Notes under the pieces: generated by a model
Seen by the model: the letters and a program-made list of their open reading frames with translations, nothing else
The model's database searches: none
What the model was told of the DNA's origin: nothing
Assembly (NCBI RefSeq): GCF_001715295.1
Contig: NZ_MDKB01000001.1
Span: 1,255,951-1,319,950, forward strand
Direction of reading: 5' to 3'
Origin: Streptomyces griseus
GTDB taxonomy: Bacteria; Actinomycetota; Actinomycetes; Streptomycetales; Streptomycetaceae
DNA: 64,000 nucleotides
Shown: positions 1-11,385 of the stretch, piece by piece
Layout of the letters: every line of letters starts with the position of its first letter
Numbering within the stretch: position 1 is the first letter of the stretch
Position numbers and translations under genes: made by a program

Positions 1-1
1 C

Positions 2-724
<723 letters not shown>

Positions 725-773
725 CCTTGCGCGGTGATCCCAGGGCGTCACGGTCCGGACAGTCGAGGTGGTC

Positions 774-1299
<526 letters not shown>

Positions 1300-1316
<17 letters not shown>

Positions 1317-2733
1317 CGCCCCCAGCCCCGGCACGCCGGCCGGGACCCTGAACTCGATCAGCATCCCGGACCGGTTGGAGACGGTCTTCGGAGCGATGGA
1401 CTTCTTCGACGGCCTGCCCCTGCCCGGATCGGTCACCCGCAGCTACGACGCTCTGGACCTGCTGCGCGGGATCGAGGCGTTCCTCAACTGCGTACCCGGC
1501 GCCTCCATGGTGGCGATGCGGCGCGGACTGCGCAGCCTCGGCATCGACTCCCACACCATCGGCTACACGGCCCCGCGCTGCACCTCCGCACCGGTGCTGC
1601 TCACGGGCAACACGGAAACCACCTACGGGATGACCTTCCTGGCGCTCGACCAGGACGGGCCCACCGTGGTCGAGGCGCCGGGGAACTCACTGTGCATCGT
1701 CAACGACCTGTGGCAGCGCTACGTCACCGACATGGGCATCGCCGGGCCCGACAAGGGGGAAGGAGGCAAGTACCTCTTCCTGCCCCCGGGCCATGAGGGC
1801 GACGTTCCCGAAGGGTACTTCGTCGTGCGGCCGGCGACGTACGCCTCCTGGGTGCTGCTGCGGGCGCTGGGTGGCACGAAGGGCCTGCTCACGGCGCGGA
1901 TCTACCCGCTCTCGGCCGCGGCGGACCCGCCCGAGCAGCACTTCCTCGACTGGGCGGAGTCGGACTTCAACACCGTTCACGCGAACGACTTCTCGTTCTT
2001 CGAGGAGATCGACACCCTCGTCCAGGGGGAGCCGCCCGGGGCGCTGGATCCCGAGCGGGCCGGTCAGCTCGCCGCGATCGGCATCGTGCCGGGCAAGCCG
2101 TTCCGGCCGGACGACCGGATGCGCTCGATCCTCGACACCGCCGCGAGGATCGCGTCGGGCATCGTGCGGACGCTGGCCTTCAAGCCCCGTGACCGGAGCT
2201 TCTACTACTACCCCGACAGATCATGGAAGACCCCCTTCCCCACGCGCAGTTACGAGTTCCTGTCGCAGGAGGGCGCACGCCAGCTGGACTCCCGGGCGGT
2301 GTTCTACTACTTCGCGGCCGCCGCCTCGCCGGCGATGGCGGCGGCGGCCGTCGGGGCCGGGTCGCAGTACGCCTACACGGCGGAGGACTCCGCGGGGGAG
2401 TGGCTCGACGGCGGCAGGAGTTACACGCTCACGCTGCCGCGAGACATTCCGGTGAAGAACTTCTGGGCCGTCAACGTCTACGACCCACAGACCCGGTCGC
2501 TGCTGCGCACGGACCAGCCCTACCCGAGCGTCAACAGCCTGTCGCACGACGTCCGGTCCGAGAGCAACGGCGACACGGTCATCCACTTCGGCCCGACCGC
2601 GCCGCAGGGCAAGGAGGGCAACTGGGTCCGGACCGTCCCCGGCAAGGGCTGGTTCACGCTCCTCCGCCTCTACGGCCCGCTCGAAAGCTGGTTCGACAAG
2701 AGCTGGCGGCCGGGCGAGATCGAACCGGCGTGA
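1300..2733 (+). CDS. DUF1254/DUF1214 domain protein (copy A)
   Basis: This encodes 477 residues from GTG 1300, set by an AGGAGGAA ribosome site at 1288-1295. The paralogue at 14902 begins at the equivalent position and has the same length. The N-terminal half (about residues 50-190) matches the DUF1254 pattern (NTETTYGMTFLALD, then GEGGKYLFLPPG). The C-terminal part (about 340-470) matches DUF1214 (GAGSQYAYTAEDSAGEWLDGG, FWAVNVYDPQTRS, final WRPGEIEPA). No signal peptide is evident. The function is unknown; relatives often sit next to membrane transport genes, as here. The transporter gene follows directly and probably shares the transcript. Confidence 0.88.
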
Positions 2734-2744
2734 GGCAGGCGGCC

Positions 2745-3422
2745 GTGGGTGAGGCGATCGGTCAGATTCTGCCCTACGGCGTCGCCGTGGCGCTGAGCGC
2801 GTTCCCGATCATCGGGGTGGTGCTGATGCTCGCCACCCCCAGGGCGCGCTCCAACGGGCCCGCGCTGCTCCTCGGCTGGGCCCTCGGCCTGGCTCTGGTC
2901 GGAACGATCGTGCTGCTGGTCTCCGGCGGCGCCGGCCCGAGCGACCAGGGTCAGCCGGCCGACTGGGTCAGCGCGCTCGACCTGGCGCTCGGCGTGCTGC
3001 TGCTGTGGGTGGCGGTGAAGGAGTGGCGCGGCCGGCCGCGCGGCGACGAGGAGGTGACGTTGCCGAAGTGGATGAAGACGGTCGACTCGTTCACTCCGGT
3101 CAAGGCGCTGGCACTGGGGATGGCACTGTCCTCGGTCAACCCGAAGAACCTGCTGCTCTCGATCGCTGCGGCGTCGACGATCGCACGCACGGACACCTCC
3201 GCCGGTGCACAGGCCGTGGCACTGGGCGTCTACGTGGTGCTCGGGGCGCTCGGGCCCGGAACACCGGTCGTGCTCTACTTCGCCCTCAAGGAGCGCTCGA
3301 AACACGTCCTCGACGGTCTCAAGCTCTGGATGGAGCGGAACAACACGGCGATCATGGCCGTGATCTGCCTGCTCTTCGCCGCGAAGCTGGTGGGCGACGC
3401 CGTCAGTGATCTCTCCTCGTGA
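2745..3422 (+). CDS. GAP-family (Sap/LysE-like) membrane transporter
   Basis: A 225-residue protein with about six hydrophobic segments, starting MGEAIGQILPYGVAVALSAF, the usual N terminus of actinobacterial GAP-family proteins. GTG 2745 is preferred; an in-frame GTG at 2730 overlapping the upstream stop is the alternative. The SVNPKNLLLS motif in the middle resembles the conserved NPK motif of the LysE/GAP superfamily, which exports amino acids or other small metabolites, and in mycobacteria glycopeptidolipid-related cargo. The substrate here cannot be told from sequence. The last four bases overlap the GTG start of the permease gene, so translation is probably coupled. In duplicate copy B this gene is reduced to its first and last few codons. 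Confidence 0.8.
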   Translation: MGEAIGQILPYGVAVALSAFPIIGVVLMLATPRARSNGPALLLGWALGLALVGTIVLLVSGGAGPSDQGQPADWVSALDLALGVLLLWVAVKEWRGRPRGDEEVTLPKWMKTVDSFTPVKALALGMALSSVNPKNLLLSIAAASTIARTDTSAGAQAVALGVYVVLGALGPGTPVVLYFALKERSKHVLDGLKLWMERNNTAIMAVICLLFAAKLVGDAVSDLSS

Positions 3423-5113
3423 AGGCGGACATGCACGGGCTGTTCCCCTCACTGCGCGGGTACCGGCGGCGGTGGCTGGGCCGGGACGCGCTGGCGGGGA
3501 TGACCGTGTGGGCGGTGCTCGTGCCCGAGGCACTCGCCTACGCGACGATCGCCGGGGTCTCACCGGTGGTCGGCCTCTACGCCGCCCCCGCGGCTCTGCT
3601 CCTCTACGCCGCCCTCGGCAGTTCCAGGCATCTGGTCGTCGGGCCGATGGCGGCGACGGCGGCACTGTCGGCGGCGGTCGTCGGAGGCGTCGCGGGCGGT
3701 TCGAGCGCCCACTTCACCGCGATGACGGCGGCGCTGGCCCTCACGGTGGGCCTGGCGGCGCTTCTCGCCGGACTGCTGCGCCTCGGTTTCCTCGCCGACT
3801 TCATCTCCGAGCCCGTGCTGAAGGGCTTCATCGTCGGCCTGGCACTGACGATCATCGCGGGCCAGTTGCCGAAGCTCTTCGGTGTCGAAGGCGGGTCCGG
3901 GAACTTCTTCGAGAAGATCTGGGCCCTGATCACCCACCTCGGAGGAACCAGCGGCCTCACCGTCCTGGTCGGTCTCGGGAGCCTCGTACTGATCCTCGTC
4001 CTCAAGCGGGTCGCCCCCCGGACGCCCGCCTCCCTCATCGCGGTGGCGGTGGGAACCGCGGTGGCTGCGGCCTTCGGCCTGGCGGGTCACGGTGTCCAGG
4101 TCGTCGGCAGCGTCGAGGCCGGCCTGCCCTCGTTCGGCTTCCCCGACGTCTCGGTCGGCGAACTCGGCGACCTCGCCGCCGGGAGTGTCGGCGTGCTGCT
4201 CGTCGCCTTCGCCGAGGGACTCGGGGCGGCGAGGAACTACGCCTCCCGCGGCCGGTACGAGATCGACGCCGACAGGGAACTCATCGGGCTCGGGGCCGCC
4301 GGGCTGGGCGCCGGCCTGTCCAGCGGCATGGTCGTCAACGGCAGCCTGTCCAAGACCGCCGTCAACTGGTCGGCGGGCGCGCGCACCCAGCTCTCGGGCG
4401 TCTTCGCGGCCGTCCTGACCGTCGTCACGCTGCTCTTCCTCACCGGCCTCTTCGAGAAGCTCCCGGAGGCCGTCCTCGCGGGGGTGGTGATCGCGGCCGT
4501 GGTCGAGCTGGTCGACGTCCCCTCGCTGGTCTCTCTCCACCGCGTCTTCACCCGCAGGCTCGGCCAGGCCTACGGTGTCGCCGCGCGGCCCGATTTCCTC
4601 GCCGCGATCGCGGCGATGCTCGGGGTGATGGCGTTCGACACGCTGCCCGGCCTGTTCATCGGTATCGGGGTCTCCCTGCTTCTGCTGCTCTACCGCTCCT
4701 CGCGCCCGCACATCAGCGAGCTGGGCCGCATGCCCGGGGACGGTCATTTCGCCGCGCTCGACAGGCACCCCGGACTCCGCGGGATCCCGGGTGTGGCCGT
4801 CCTGCGCGTCGAGGCCGGCATCTACTTCGCCAACGCCGAGCGCATCCGGTCCGAGGTGCGCAGAGCCGCCGCGCGGGAGGGGGTGACGGCGGTCGTGATC
4901 GACGCCGAGACGGTCCCCTTCATCGACGTCAGCGCGGTGCACATGCTCGACGACCTGGCCGGGGAACTCGAGACCCTGGGAGTCCGGCTCCTGCTCGCCC
5001 GCGACACGGGCCAGGTGCGGGATGTGTTGCGTACGGCCGAAGCCCGGGCGGAGTTGCGGCGCGTGTATCCCACCGTCCGGGCGGCTGTCGACGCGGCCGG
5101 AACCCGCACATGA
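3419..5113 (+). CDS. SulP-family anion permease with STAS domain
   Basis: A 564-residue SLC26/SulP transporter. The N-terminal transmembrane part begins near residue 20 (ALAGMTVWAVLVPEALAYATIAG, the typical SulP signature) and continues to about residue 435. A cytosolic STAS domain fills about residues 440-560 (VAVLRVEAGIYFANAERIR, then VVIDAETVPFIDVSAVHML). SulP proteins move sulfate, bicarbonate or other anions; the substrate is not predictable. The start GTG 3419 overlaps the previous stop as GTGA. It is the last gene of copy A, and only its first codons survive in copy B. The stop is followed by a long non-coding stretch. Confidence 0.92.
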   Translation: MKADMHGLFPSLRGYRRRWLGRDALAGMTVWAVLVPEALAYATIAGVSPVVGLYAAPAALLLYAALGSSRHLVVGPMAATAALSAAVVGGVAGGSSAHFTAMTAALALTVGLAALLAGLLRLGFLADFISEPVLKGFIVGLALTIIAGQLPKLFGVEGGSGNFFEKIWALITHLGGTSGLTVLVGLGSLVLILVLKRVAPRTPASLIAVAVGTAVAAAFGLAGHGVQVVGSVEAGLPSFGFPDVSVGELGDLAAGSVGVLLVAFAEGLGAARNYASRGRYEIDADRELIGLGAAGLGAGLSSGMVVNGSLSKTAVNWSAGARTQLSGVFAAVLTVVTLLFLTGLFEKLPEAVLAGVVIAAVVELVDVPSLVSLHRVFTRRLGQAYGVAARPDFLAAIAAMLGVMAFDTLPGLFIGIGVSLLLLLYRSSRPHISELGRMPGDGHFAALDRHPGLRGIPGVAVLRVEAGIYFANAERIRSEVRRAAAREGVTAVVIDAETVPFIDVSAVHMLDDLAGELETLGVRLLLARDTGQVRDVLRTAEARAELRRVYPTVRAAVDAAGTRT

Positions 5114-5685
5114 CCCCAGCGGGCGGCTCCGGCCCACCCGCGTTCCGCTCGGATCACCTCGTGCGCACCTCCCCGCGAACCTCTCCGGGCGCCCCGGCCC
5201 GACTGCCTGCGCCACGCGGTCCCCGGTCGCGTGAGGCTCTCGACGCCGTCACTCCGCACCTGTCTGCCGGCGTCCTCCGGCCGTGCCCCTGTGCCCACCT
5301 GACTCGCGCTCACCCCGCAGAAGGCCCAGGGGTGGTGAAGCCGTGGTCAGCCGGTGGTGAGGCGACCACCACCCCCTCACGTGCCCCGGGCGGGCCGCCG
5401 TCGAGAGGCCGATCAGTCCGGCCGTCCACCCTCTGACGTGCCGTCCAGCCCCGGCGGGGCAGACGCCGACCGGCCGGCTCTCCCCGTACAACCCCCGCTA
5501 CGTCAGGCCCCGTCGGGCCGGGATTCGCGAGCGGAACCGTTCCGCACGGCTGTTACACAACGATCATTGAGTGCGCCCGAACGGCCCCTGAATACTTCGG
5601 AGCCCGGGGTCGTACGCGTATCCGAACGCGTCCCCGTGCGGGCCGGGCCCTCGCCCGCCCGATCCACTCCTGAGCAGGGACAATC
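5114..5685. other. Intergenic region between SulP and subtilase genes
   Basis: About 570 bases with no convincing gene. GGTGGT at 5353-5358 pairs with ACCACC at 5365-5370 and may form a weak hairpin. A more AT-rich patch around 5548-5600 probably holds the subtilase promoter, but no clear -35/-10 pair is seen. Confidence 0.5.
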
Positions 5686-8600
5686 TTGCGTAGACGATCA
5701 AAGAAGGCGTACGCCGTCGCCGCTGCGGCCGCCGTCGCCCTGACCGCGGGCATGACCGGCCCGGTGTCGGCGAAGACCGGCGCCCCGGACACGGCATCCC
5801 CTGGCACCGCCAAGGATCGGGGGGCGGACGGCAGGACCGTGCACACCGTCACCCTGATCACCGGCGACCGGGTCCACGTGGACTCCCGTGGCCGGGTCGG
5901 TGGCATCGCGCGGGCGAAGGGCCGGGAGGACATCCCCTTCTTCACCGAGACGTACGAAGGCCGCACCTACGTGGTGCCGCGCGACGCCCGGCGGCTGATC
6001 GCCGACGGCACACTCGACCGGCGCCTGTTCGACATCACCGGACTCAGCCGGCCGGACAGCCGCAAGGCCAACCGGGCCGGGCTGAAGGTGATCGTCGGTT
6101 ACCGGGGCCCGGCGGCCGAGGCCGCCCGCGCCGAGGTGCGGTCCTCCGACGGCACCACCGTCCGCCGGACCCTGTCGGCCCTCGACGCCGACGCCGTCAC
6201 CAGCGCCGGTGTCACCGACAGCACGGGCTCCCTGTGGGACGCCCTGACCCGGCGGAAGGGCGACGGTTCGGCGGCCACGACCACCGGTGTCGCGCGTATC
6301 TGGCTGGACGGCGTACGGAAGGCGACGCTCGACCGCAGCACCGGCCGGATCGGCGCCCCGGCGGCCTGGGCCCGCTCGTTCGACGGCAAGGGCGTGAAGA
6401 TCGCCGTCGTCGACACCGGAATCGACGCCACCCACCCGGACCTGACGGGCCGGGTGGTGGCGGAGCGGAACTTCAGTGCCTCTCCCGACGCCCGCGACCG
6501 AGTCGGACACGGCACGCACGTGGCCTCGGTCGCGGCCGGGGCGGGGACCAAGGACACCCGGTTCAGGGGTGTGGCACCCGGGGCCGAGCTGATCAACGCC
6601 AAGGTGCTGGACGACCACGGCTCCGGTGACGACTCCAGCGTCCTCGCGGGCGTCGACTGGGCCGTCGCCCAGGGTGCCGATGTCATCAACATGAGCCTGG
6701 GCGGCCCCGACACCCTGGGGACCGACCCCCTTGAAGCGCAGGTCGACAAGGTCTCCGCCGAGAAGGGCGTCCTGTTCGCGATAGCCGCGGGCAACAGCGG
6801 GCCGGGGCGGGGAACGGTCGCGTCCCCGGGCAGCGCCGACGCGGCCCTGACGGTCGGCGCCGTCGACGACGACGACCGGATGGCCGACTTCTCCGGCGTC
6901 GGGCCCCGCACCGGGGACGGTGCCGTCAAGCCCGACATGACCGCGCCGGGCGTGGACATCACGGCGGCCGCGGCGGCCGGTACCGGGGCACAGAATCCTC
7001 CCGGGTACGTCAGCCTGAGCGGTACGTCGATGGCGACCCCGCACGTCGCGGGCGCCGCGGCGATCCTCAAGCAGAAGAACCCCACCTGGAACGGCGCACA
7101 GATCAAGGCCGTCCTCATGGGCTCGGCCGTCGGCGGTTCCCACTCGGTCTTCCAGCAGGGCTCGGGCCGGCTCGCCGTCGACAAGGCGATCGACCAGACA
7201 CTCGTCTCCGAGCCGGGCTCGCTCAGCCTGGGCACCCAGCAGTGGCCCCACACCGACGACACACCCGTCACCGAGCCGGTGACGTACCGGAACAACGGCA
7301 CCGCCGACGTGACGCTGGACCTGTCACTGGCCGAGCCCACCGGCGGCGACGGGCAGCCCGCCCCGCCCGGGTTCTTCACCCTCGGAGCACAGCGGATCAC
7401 GGTCCCCGCCGGCGGCGAGGCCTCGGTGGACCTGACGGCCGACACCCGGCTCGGCGGGACGGTCGACGGCGCGTACTCCGCCACGGTCGTCGCCTCCGGG
7501 GGCGGCCGGAGCGTGCGCACCGCGGCAGCGGTGGATCGTGAGAGCGAGTCGTACGACGTCACCTTCACGACCATCGGACGCGACGGTGCGGCCAGCACCG
7601 CCTGGCAGGCCGACCTGAAGGGCTACCGCGACTCCGCCGCGAACCAGCGGTTCTTCCCCGATCTGTCCTCGGGCTCCACCACGGTACGGCTGCCGCGCGG
7701 CACGTACAGCCTCGCCGCCGACATGCTGGTCGACCCCGCGGCCCCGCGCAAGGGCGCCGATCTGATCAGCAACCCGCAGCTCACGGTGACCGGCCCCACC
7801 ACGGTCACCCTCGATGCCCGCACCACGCGGCCCGTGTCCGTCAAGGTGCCGGACGCGAACGCACGCTTCACGCGTGCCGGGATGATGTACACCCTGAACA
7901 CGCCCGAAACCTTCCTCATCCAGGGGGGCGAGTTCAGCAGCTTCGACAACCTGCGCACCGCGTACCAGGGCCCCACGATGGACGAGGGCTCCCTCACCCA
8001 GCAGTGGTCCGCGAACTGGGAGCGGGACACCACCGAGTACAACGTCCTCACCGGCGGCCCGGTCCGGCAACTCGCCACCGGCTACAGCAAGTCGTACTCG
8101 TCCCAGGACATGGCGCTGGTCAAGGCACGGATCGGGTCGTCCGTACCCGGCCTCGACGGCGCGCTCGCGGCGCACGGCATCCTGGACTACGGCGGCGGGG
8201 TCGAGGCCCTCTACTCCGTCCAGGCGGCACCGGGAACCCGCAACGTCTACGTGTCCACGGCCGAAGGCGCCGCCTGGAACATCGTCGCGGGCGTCCTGGG
8301 CGAGGCGGACGCGGGTGGCTACCGCGGCTTCGACTCGGCGTACGACCTCGGCGAGCCGCGGCGGTTCACGGCGGGGGCGACGTACACCGAGAACTTCAAC
8401 GTCGGTGTCCTGGGCCCGCGGATGAACGCGAACGAAGGACTCGTGCGCGACGGCGACACGATCTACGGGGCGTTTCCGCTGGTCGGTGACGGGGCGGGTC
8501 ATGCCGGGTTCGTCCAGTACTCGAGTGCGAGCACCACGATCCACCGCAACGGCGAGCTGTACAGCCGGAAGGGGGCCGCCATCGATCAGGAGCAGTTCAC

Positions 8601-9030
8601 GCTGCCGCCGGAAGCCGCCACGTACAAGGTGGCGACCACGATCCACCGGAACACCGCGCTCAACCGCGCCGGTACCCGGATCGACGCCACGTGGACCTTC
8701 GACTCGGCGCACACGGACAGCGCGACCGGACTCCCGGTCTCCACGGTCCGCTTCCTGCCGAAGCTCGCGTGGGACTCCACCGCCCCGGCGGGAGACGTCC
8801 AGACCTTCCCCGTCACGGTGCAGGGCGCGGCGGCCGGCGCCGAGCTGAAGACGCTTCGGGTCCTCGTGTCGTACGACGGCGCGAACTGGCTGTCCGTCCC
8901 GGTCGTGGCGGGCAGGATCACGGTACGGACCCCGGAGAAGGGCAAGGCGATCTCCCTGCAGGCCGTGGTCACCGACACGAGTGACAACCGGTCGACGGTC
9001 ACGATCCACAACGCCTTCTTCGGCAGGTGA
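5686..9030 (+). CDS. Secreted S8 family (subtilisin-like) serine protease
   Basis: A 1114-residue extracellular protease starting at TTG 5686 with a GCAGGGA ribosome site. A signal peptide (RRRSKK, then an alanine-rich core ending VSAKT) is followed by a propeptide to about residue 220. The peptidase domain shows the full triad: Asp243 in VVDTGID, His275 in GHGTHVAS and Ser448 in GTSMATPHVAG, plus the oxyanion Asn in AAGNSG. The remaining 600 or so residues are beta-rich accessory region with no catalytic motifs, as in other large Streptomyces S8 proteins. It has its own intergenic space on both sides and a strong hairpin after the stop, so it is probably monocistronic. It interrupts the two copies of the duplicated segment. 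Confidence 0.95.
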   Translation: MRRRSKKAYAVAAAAAVALTAGMTGPVSAKTGAPDTASPGTAKDRGADGRTVHTVTLITGDRVHVDSRGRVGGIARAKGREDIPFFTETYEGRTYVVPRDARRLIADGTLDRRLFDITGLSRPDSRKANRAGLKVIVGYRGPAAEAARAEVRSSDGTTVRRTLSALDADAVTSAGVTDSTGSLWDALTRRKGDGSAATTTGVARIWLDGVRKATLDRSTGRIGAPAAWARSFDGKGVKIAVVDTGIDATHPDLTGRVVAERNFSASPDARDRVGHGTHVASVAAGAGTKDTRFRGVAPGAELINAKVLDDHGSGDDSSVLAGVDWAVAQGADVINMSLGGPDTLGTDPLEAQVDKVSAEKGVLFAIAAGNSGPGRGTVASPGSADAALTVGAVDDDDRMADFSGVGPRTGDGAVKPDMTAPGVDITAAAAAGTGAQNPPGYVSLSGTSMATPHVAGAAAILKQKNPTWNGAQIKAVLMGSAVGGSHSVFQQGSGRLAVDKAIDQTLVSEPGSLSLGTQQWPHTDDTPVTEPVTYRNNGTADVTLDLSLAEPTGGDGQPAPPGFFTLGAQRITVPAGGEASVDLTADTRLGGTVDGAYSATVVASGGGRSVRTAAAVDRESESYDVTFTTIGRDGAASTAWQADLKGYRDSAANQRFFPDLSSGSTTVRLPRGTYSLAADMLVDPAAPRKGADLISNPQLTVTGPTTVTLDARTTRPVSVKVPDANARFTRAGMMYTLNTPETFLIQGGEFSSFDNLRTAYQGPTMDEGSLTQQWSANWERDTTEYNVLTGGPVRQLATGYSKSYSSQDMALVKARIGSSVPGLDGALAAHGILDYGGGVEALYSVQAAPGTRNVYVSTAEGAAWNIVAGVLGEADAGGYRGFDSAYDLGEPRRFTAGATYTENFNVGVLGPRMNANEGLVRDGDTIYGAFPLVGDGAGHAGFVQYSSASTTIHRNGELYSRKGAAIDQEQFTLPPEAATYKVATTIHRNTALNRAGTRIDATWTFDSAHTDSATGLPVSTVRFLPKLAWDSTAPAGDVQTFPVTVQGAAAGAELKTLRVLVSYDGANWLSVPVVAGRITVRTPEKGKAISLQAVVTDTSDNRSTVTIHNAFFGR

Positions 9031-9116
9031 GGCGACACCGGTCCTGAAGCCGCGGGGACGCGCGACCGGACGACAGGCCGGCGTGCGGGACACAATCCCC
9101 GGACGACGTGACGAGA

Positions 9117-9151
9117 GCGGCCCGCCGGAAACGAGGCTTCCGGCGGGCCGC
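9117..9151. terminator. Hairpin between convergent protease and lipoprotein genes
   Basis: A perfect 14-bp stem (9117-9130 with 9138-9151) and a 7-base loop lie after the subtilase stop. It can serve both that gene and the minus-strand operon ending at 9222. There is no U-tract, which is common in Streptomyces. Confidence 0.8.
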
Positions 9152-9221
9152 CGCATTCCCCTCCGGGACGACCGGAGCCCGGTCCGGTCGGCACGGCCCT
9201 TCGCACGCCGTCCGGAACGGA

Positions 9222-9887
9222 TCACCGGGCCGGTACCGGAACCGGGCGAACAGGGCACTCGGCCGGCGGGAGGCGTCCCTCCTGCCCGACCAGGGTGACG
9301 GACACCGCCCCTTTCGTGTGCGCCGCGTAGGCGGCCGTGCAGACGAGCTGGTCGCGGGCGGGAGCCGACAGCCGTGCCACCCGCGCGCGCAGCACGACCT
9401 CGACGGTCAGGTCGCCTTCGTCGATCCGGTCCGCGACGGACGCACCGGGCAGCGAGGGAGCACTGCGCAACCCGGCCCGCCGTTCGGACGTGTCCGGACC
9501 GGCGAGAAGGGCGGTGACGGCTGCCAGCGTCGAGAGGGGCCCACTCATCCCCCCGTCCCCCGGGGGCGGACCACCGAGGCCGTTCCCTCCGGGTGTCCCG
9601 TCAGCCGGGGCCGACGGGTCGTCCGGCATCGAGGAAGCCGGGACGCCGCCCCGCCACGCCGCATCGACGTTCCGCGGCACGGGCAGCAGTTCGCCGTCCG
9701 GGGAGAAGAAGAACAACAGCACACGTCCCTCGCGCGGGGGAAGCAGATCGGCGACAGCCGGTCTGCCGGCCTCCACCACGGCCGTCTCCTGGATACCGCA
9801 TCCCGCGAGCGGACCCACACCGAGCACCAGCAGCAGGGCCGCGCACCGGGCCGTCCGGGGCAGACCGCGCGACACCGGCTTCCTCAC
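9222..9887 (-). CDS. Lipoprotein of a two-component operon (AfsQ3-like)
   Basis: A 221-residue protein with a lipoprotein signal: basic start, hydrophobic core and lipobox LAGCG with the acylated Cys near residue 28. The rest is predicted outside the membrane. The segment from TALLAGPDTSERRAGLRSA to the end resembles GerMN-type domains found in LpqB-like lipoproteins. GTG 9887 overlaps the kinase stop by four bases, so it is the third gene of the regulator - kinase - lipoprotein operon. In the AfsQ1/Q2/Q3 and MtrA/MtrB/LpqB systems such a lipoprotein modulates the sensor kinase; I infer the same role here. A Gly/Pro/Asp-rich insert lies around residues 75-105. Confidence 0.75.
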   Translation of the reverse strand: MRKPVSRGLPRTARCAALLLVLGVGPLAGCGIQETAVVEAGRPAVADLLPPREGRVLLFFFSPDGELLPVPRNVDAAWRGGVPASSMPDDPSAPADGTPGGNGLGGPPPGDGGMSGPLSTLAAVTALLAGPDTSERRAGLRSAPSLPGASVADRIDEGDLTVEVVLRARVARLSAPARDQLVCTAAYAAHTKGAVSVTLVGQEGRLPPAECPVRPVPVPAR

Positions 9888-11383
9888 GACGTGGCCTCCG
9901 TCCGGTCGCCCCCACGCGCGGACCCCGGACCGTCCGGAGCGCCGCACCAGGACGCGGGCCCCTCGAAGGGCAGCTCGACGGTGAACAGCGCGCCACCCCC
10001 GGGGGCGTTCTCCGCACGGATCGTGCCGCCGTGCAGGTGGACGTTCTCCGCGGTGATCGCGAGCCCGAGTCCACTGCCCGATGAGCGGGACCGAGCGGCG
10101 TCCGCCTTGTAGAAGCGGTCGAAGAGGTGCGGCAGCGCCTCCGCCGCGATCCCGGGGCCACTGTCGCGTACCTCGGTGATCAGCACACCCTCCCGTGCCG
10201 ACAGCCGGACCGTGACCGGCTCGCCACCGTGGCGAAGGGCGTTGCCGACCAGGTTGGCCACGACGACGTCGAAGCGGCGCGGATCGAGGCGGATCCGCAA
10301 GCCGCCGGGCAGCTCCGCGCGGACCCGGCCCAGCCACTGCCTGCCGGACAGGGTGCTGCGCACAGCCTCGGCGGCGTCCACCTCATCGGCGACGAGTTCG
10401 GCCGCGCGGGCGTCGAAGCGGGAGATCTCCATCAGATCCTCCACCAGCACGGCCAGTCTGCCGGTCTCGAGGCTGATCAGCCGCACCGCGCGGGCGGTCT
10501 CCGGGTCGAGTGTCCCGGCGTCCTCGTCCACCACGTCCGTCACCGCGAGCATTCCCGCGAGCGGGGTGCGCAACTCGTGCGAGACGTCGGAGGCGAAGCG
10601 CCGGGCCCGCACCCCCGCGTCCCGCAACTCCTGCACCGAGCGCTCCAGTCGGGCCGCCGAGTCATTGAACGTCCGGGCCAGGTCGGCCATTTCGTCCCGG
10701 CCGTGCACGGGTATACGGGTGTCCAGCTGCCCGCCGCCCATCGACTGCGCGGCGCGCCGTAGAGCCCGGACCGGACGCAGTACGCTCCGCGCCGCGAGCA
10801 GCGCGGGCACCAGAGCCACGGCGAGCCCCGGCAGCGCGCCGTCGCGGGCAGCGGTCACCAGGGCGTCGATGTCCCCCTCCTCGTTCGTCATGGGCATCAC
10901 CGCGAAGAGGACCAGACCGCTCGGCAGCGCGTCCCCGCCTGCGACGACCCGGGTCATCACCGGCATGGCGATCGTCAGGTACGCCTTTCCGTCCTTGACG
11001 ACGCGTTCGAAGCTGCCGTGGGGCGAAGTGAGCGCCGTGCGACGCAGCTCCGCGGTCAGAACACCGGAGACGGGCCGGTCACCCGAGGAGGCGCGCAGGG
11101 AACCGTACTCGGCGAAGACGATCCACGGATGCGGTTTGGCGCGGGCCGCGATGGCGTAGAGGTCCCACCGCAGCGACTCCGGGTCCAGGGGCAGGCCGGG
11201 GACGAACTGCTCGACCTCCTCCCGGAAGGAGGCGACGGCTGTGTCCTGCGCACGCACCAGGAGCGCGCTGCGGGCCTCACGGTAGGTCAGTGCGGCGGTC
11301 GTGACGGCGCTGACCGCGGCCACCAGCAGGAACGCGATCACCAGCCGGGTGCGCAGCCCGAACGCGGCGGTCACCCCGGGCAT
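9884..11383 (-). CDS. Sensor histidine kinase (AfsQ2-like)
   Basis: A 499-residue membrane kinase. ATG 11383 lies two bases after the regulator stop. It has an N-terminal membrane segment (LRTRLVIAFLLVAAVSAVTT), an extracytoplasmic sensor region to about residue 185, a second membrane segment, a HAMP linker, the phospho-acceptor box SDVSHELRTPLAG, and a HATPase domain with N box (NLVGNALRHGG) and G boxes (DSGPGIAAEAL, GSGLGLAI). It should autophosphorylate and pass phosphate to the regulator encoded just upstream. The gene order and sensor start (TALTYREARSALL) resemble AfsQ2. The signal is unknown. Confidence 0.9.
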   Translation of the reverse strand: MPGVTAAFGLRTRLVIAFLLVAAVSAVTTAALTYREARSALLVRAQDTAVASFREEVEQFVPGLPLDPESLRWDLYAIAARAKPHPWIVFAEYGSLRASSGDRPVSGVLTAELRRTALTSPHGSFERVVKDGKAYLTIAMPVMTRVVAGGDALPSGLVLFAVMPMTNEEGDIDALVTAARDGALPGLAVALVPALLAARSVLRPVRALRRAAQSMGGGQLDTRIPVHGRDEMADLARTFNDSAARLERSVQELRDAGVRARRFASDVSHELRTPLAGMLAVTDVVDEDAGTLDPETARAVRLISLETGRLAVLVEDLMEISRFDARAAELVADEVDAAEAVRSTLSGRQWLGRVRAELPGGLRIRLDPRRFDVVVANLVGNALRHGGEPVTVRLSAREGVLITEVRDSGPGIAAEALPHLFDRFYKADAARSRSSGSGLGLAITAENVHLHGGTIRAENAPGGGALFTVELPFEGPASWCGAPDGPGSARGGDRTEATS

Positions 11384-11385
11384 CC

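Noticed and set aside
9037..9300. Plus-strand frame continuing past the subtilase into the lipoprotein region
   Set aside because: It is the complement of a real minus-strand gene and crosses a strong terminator.
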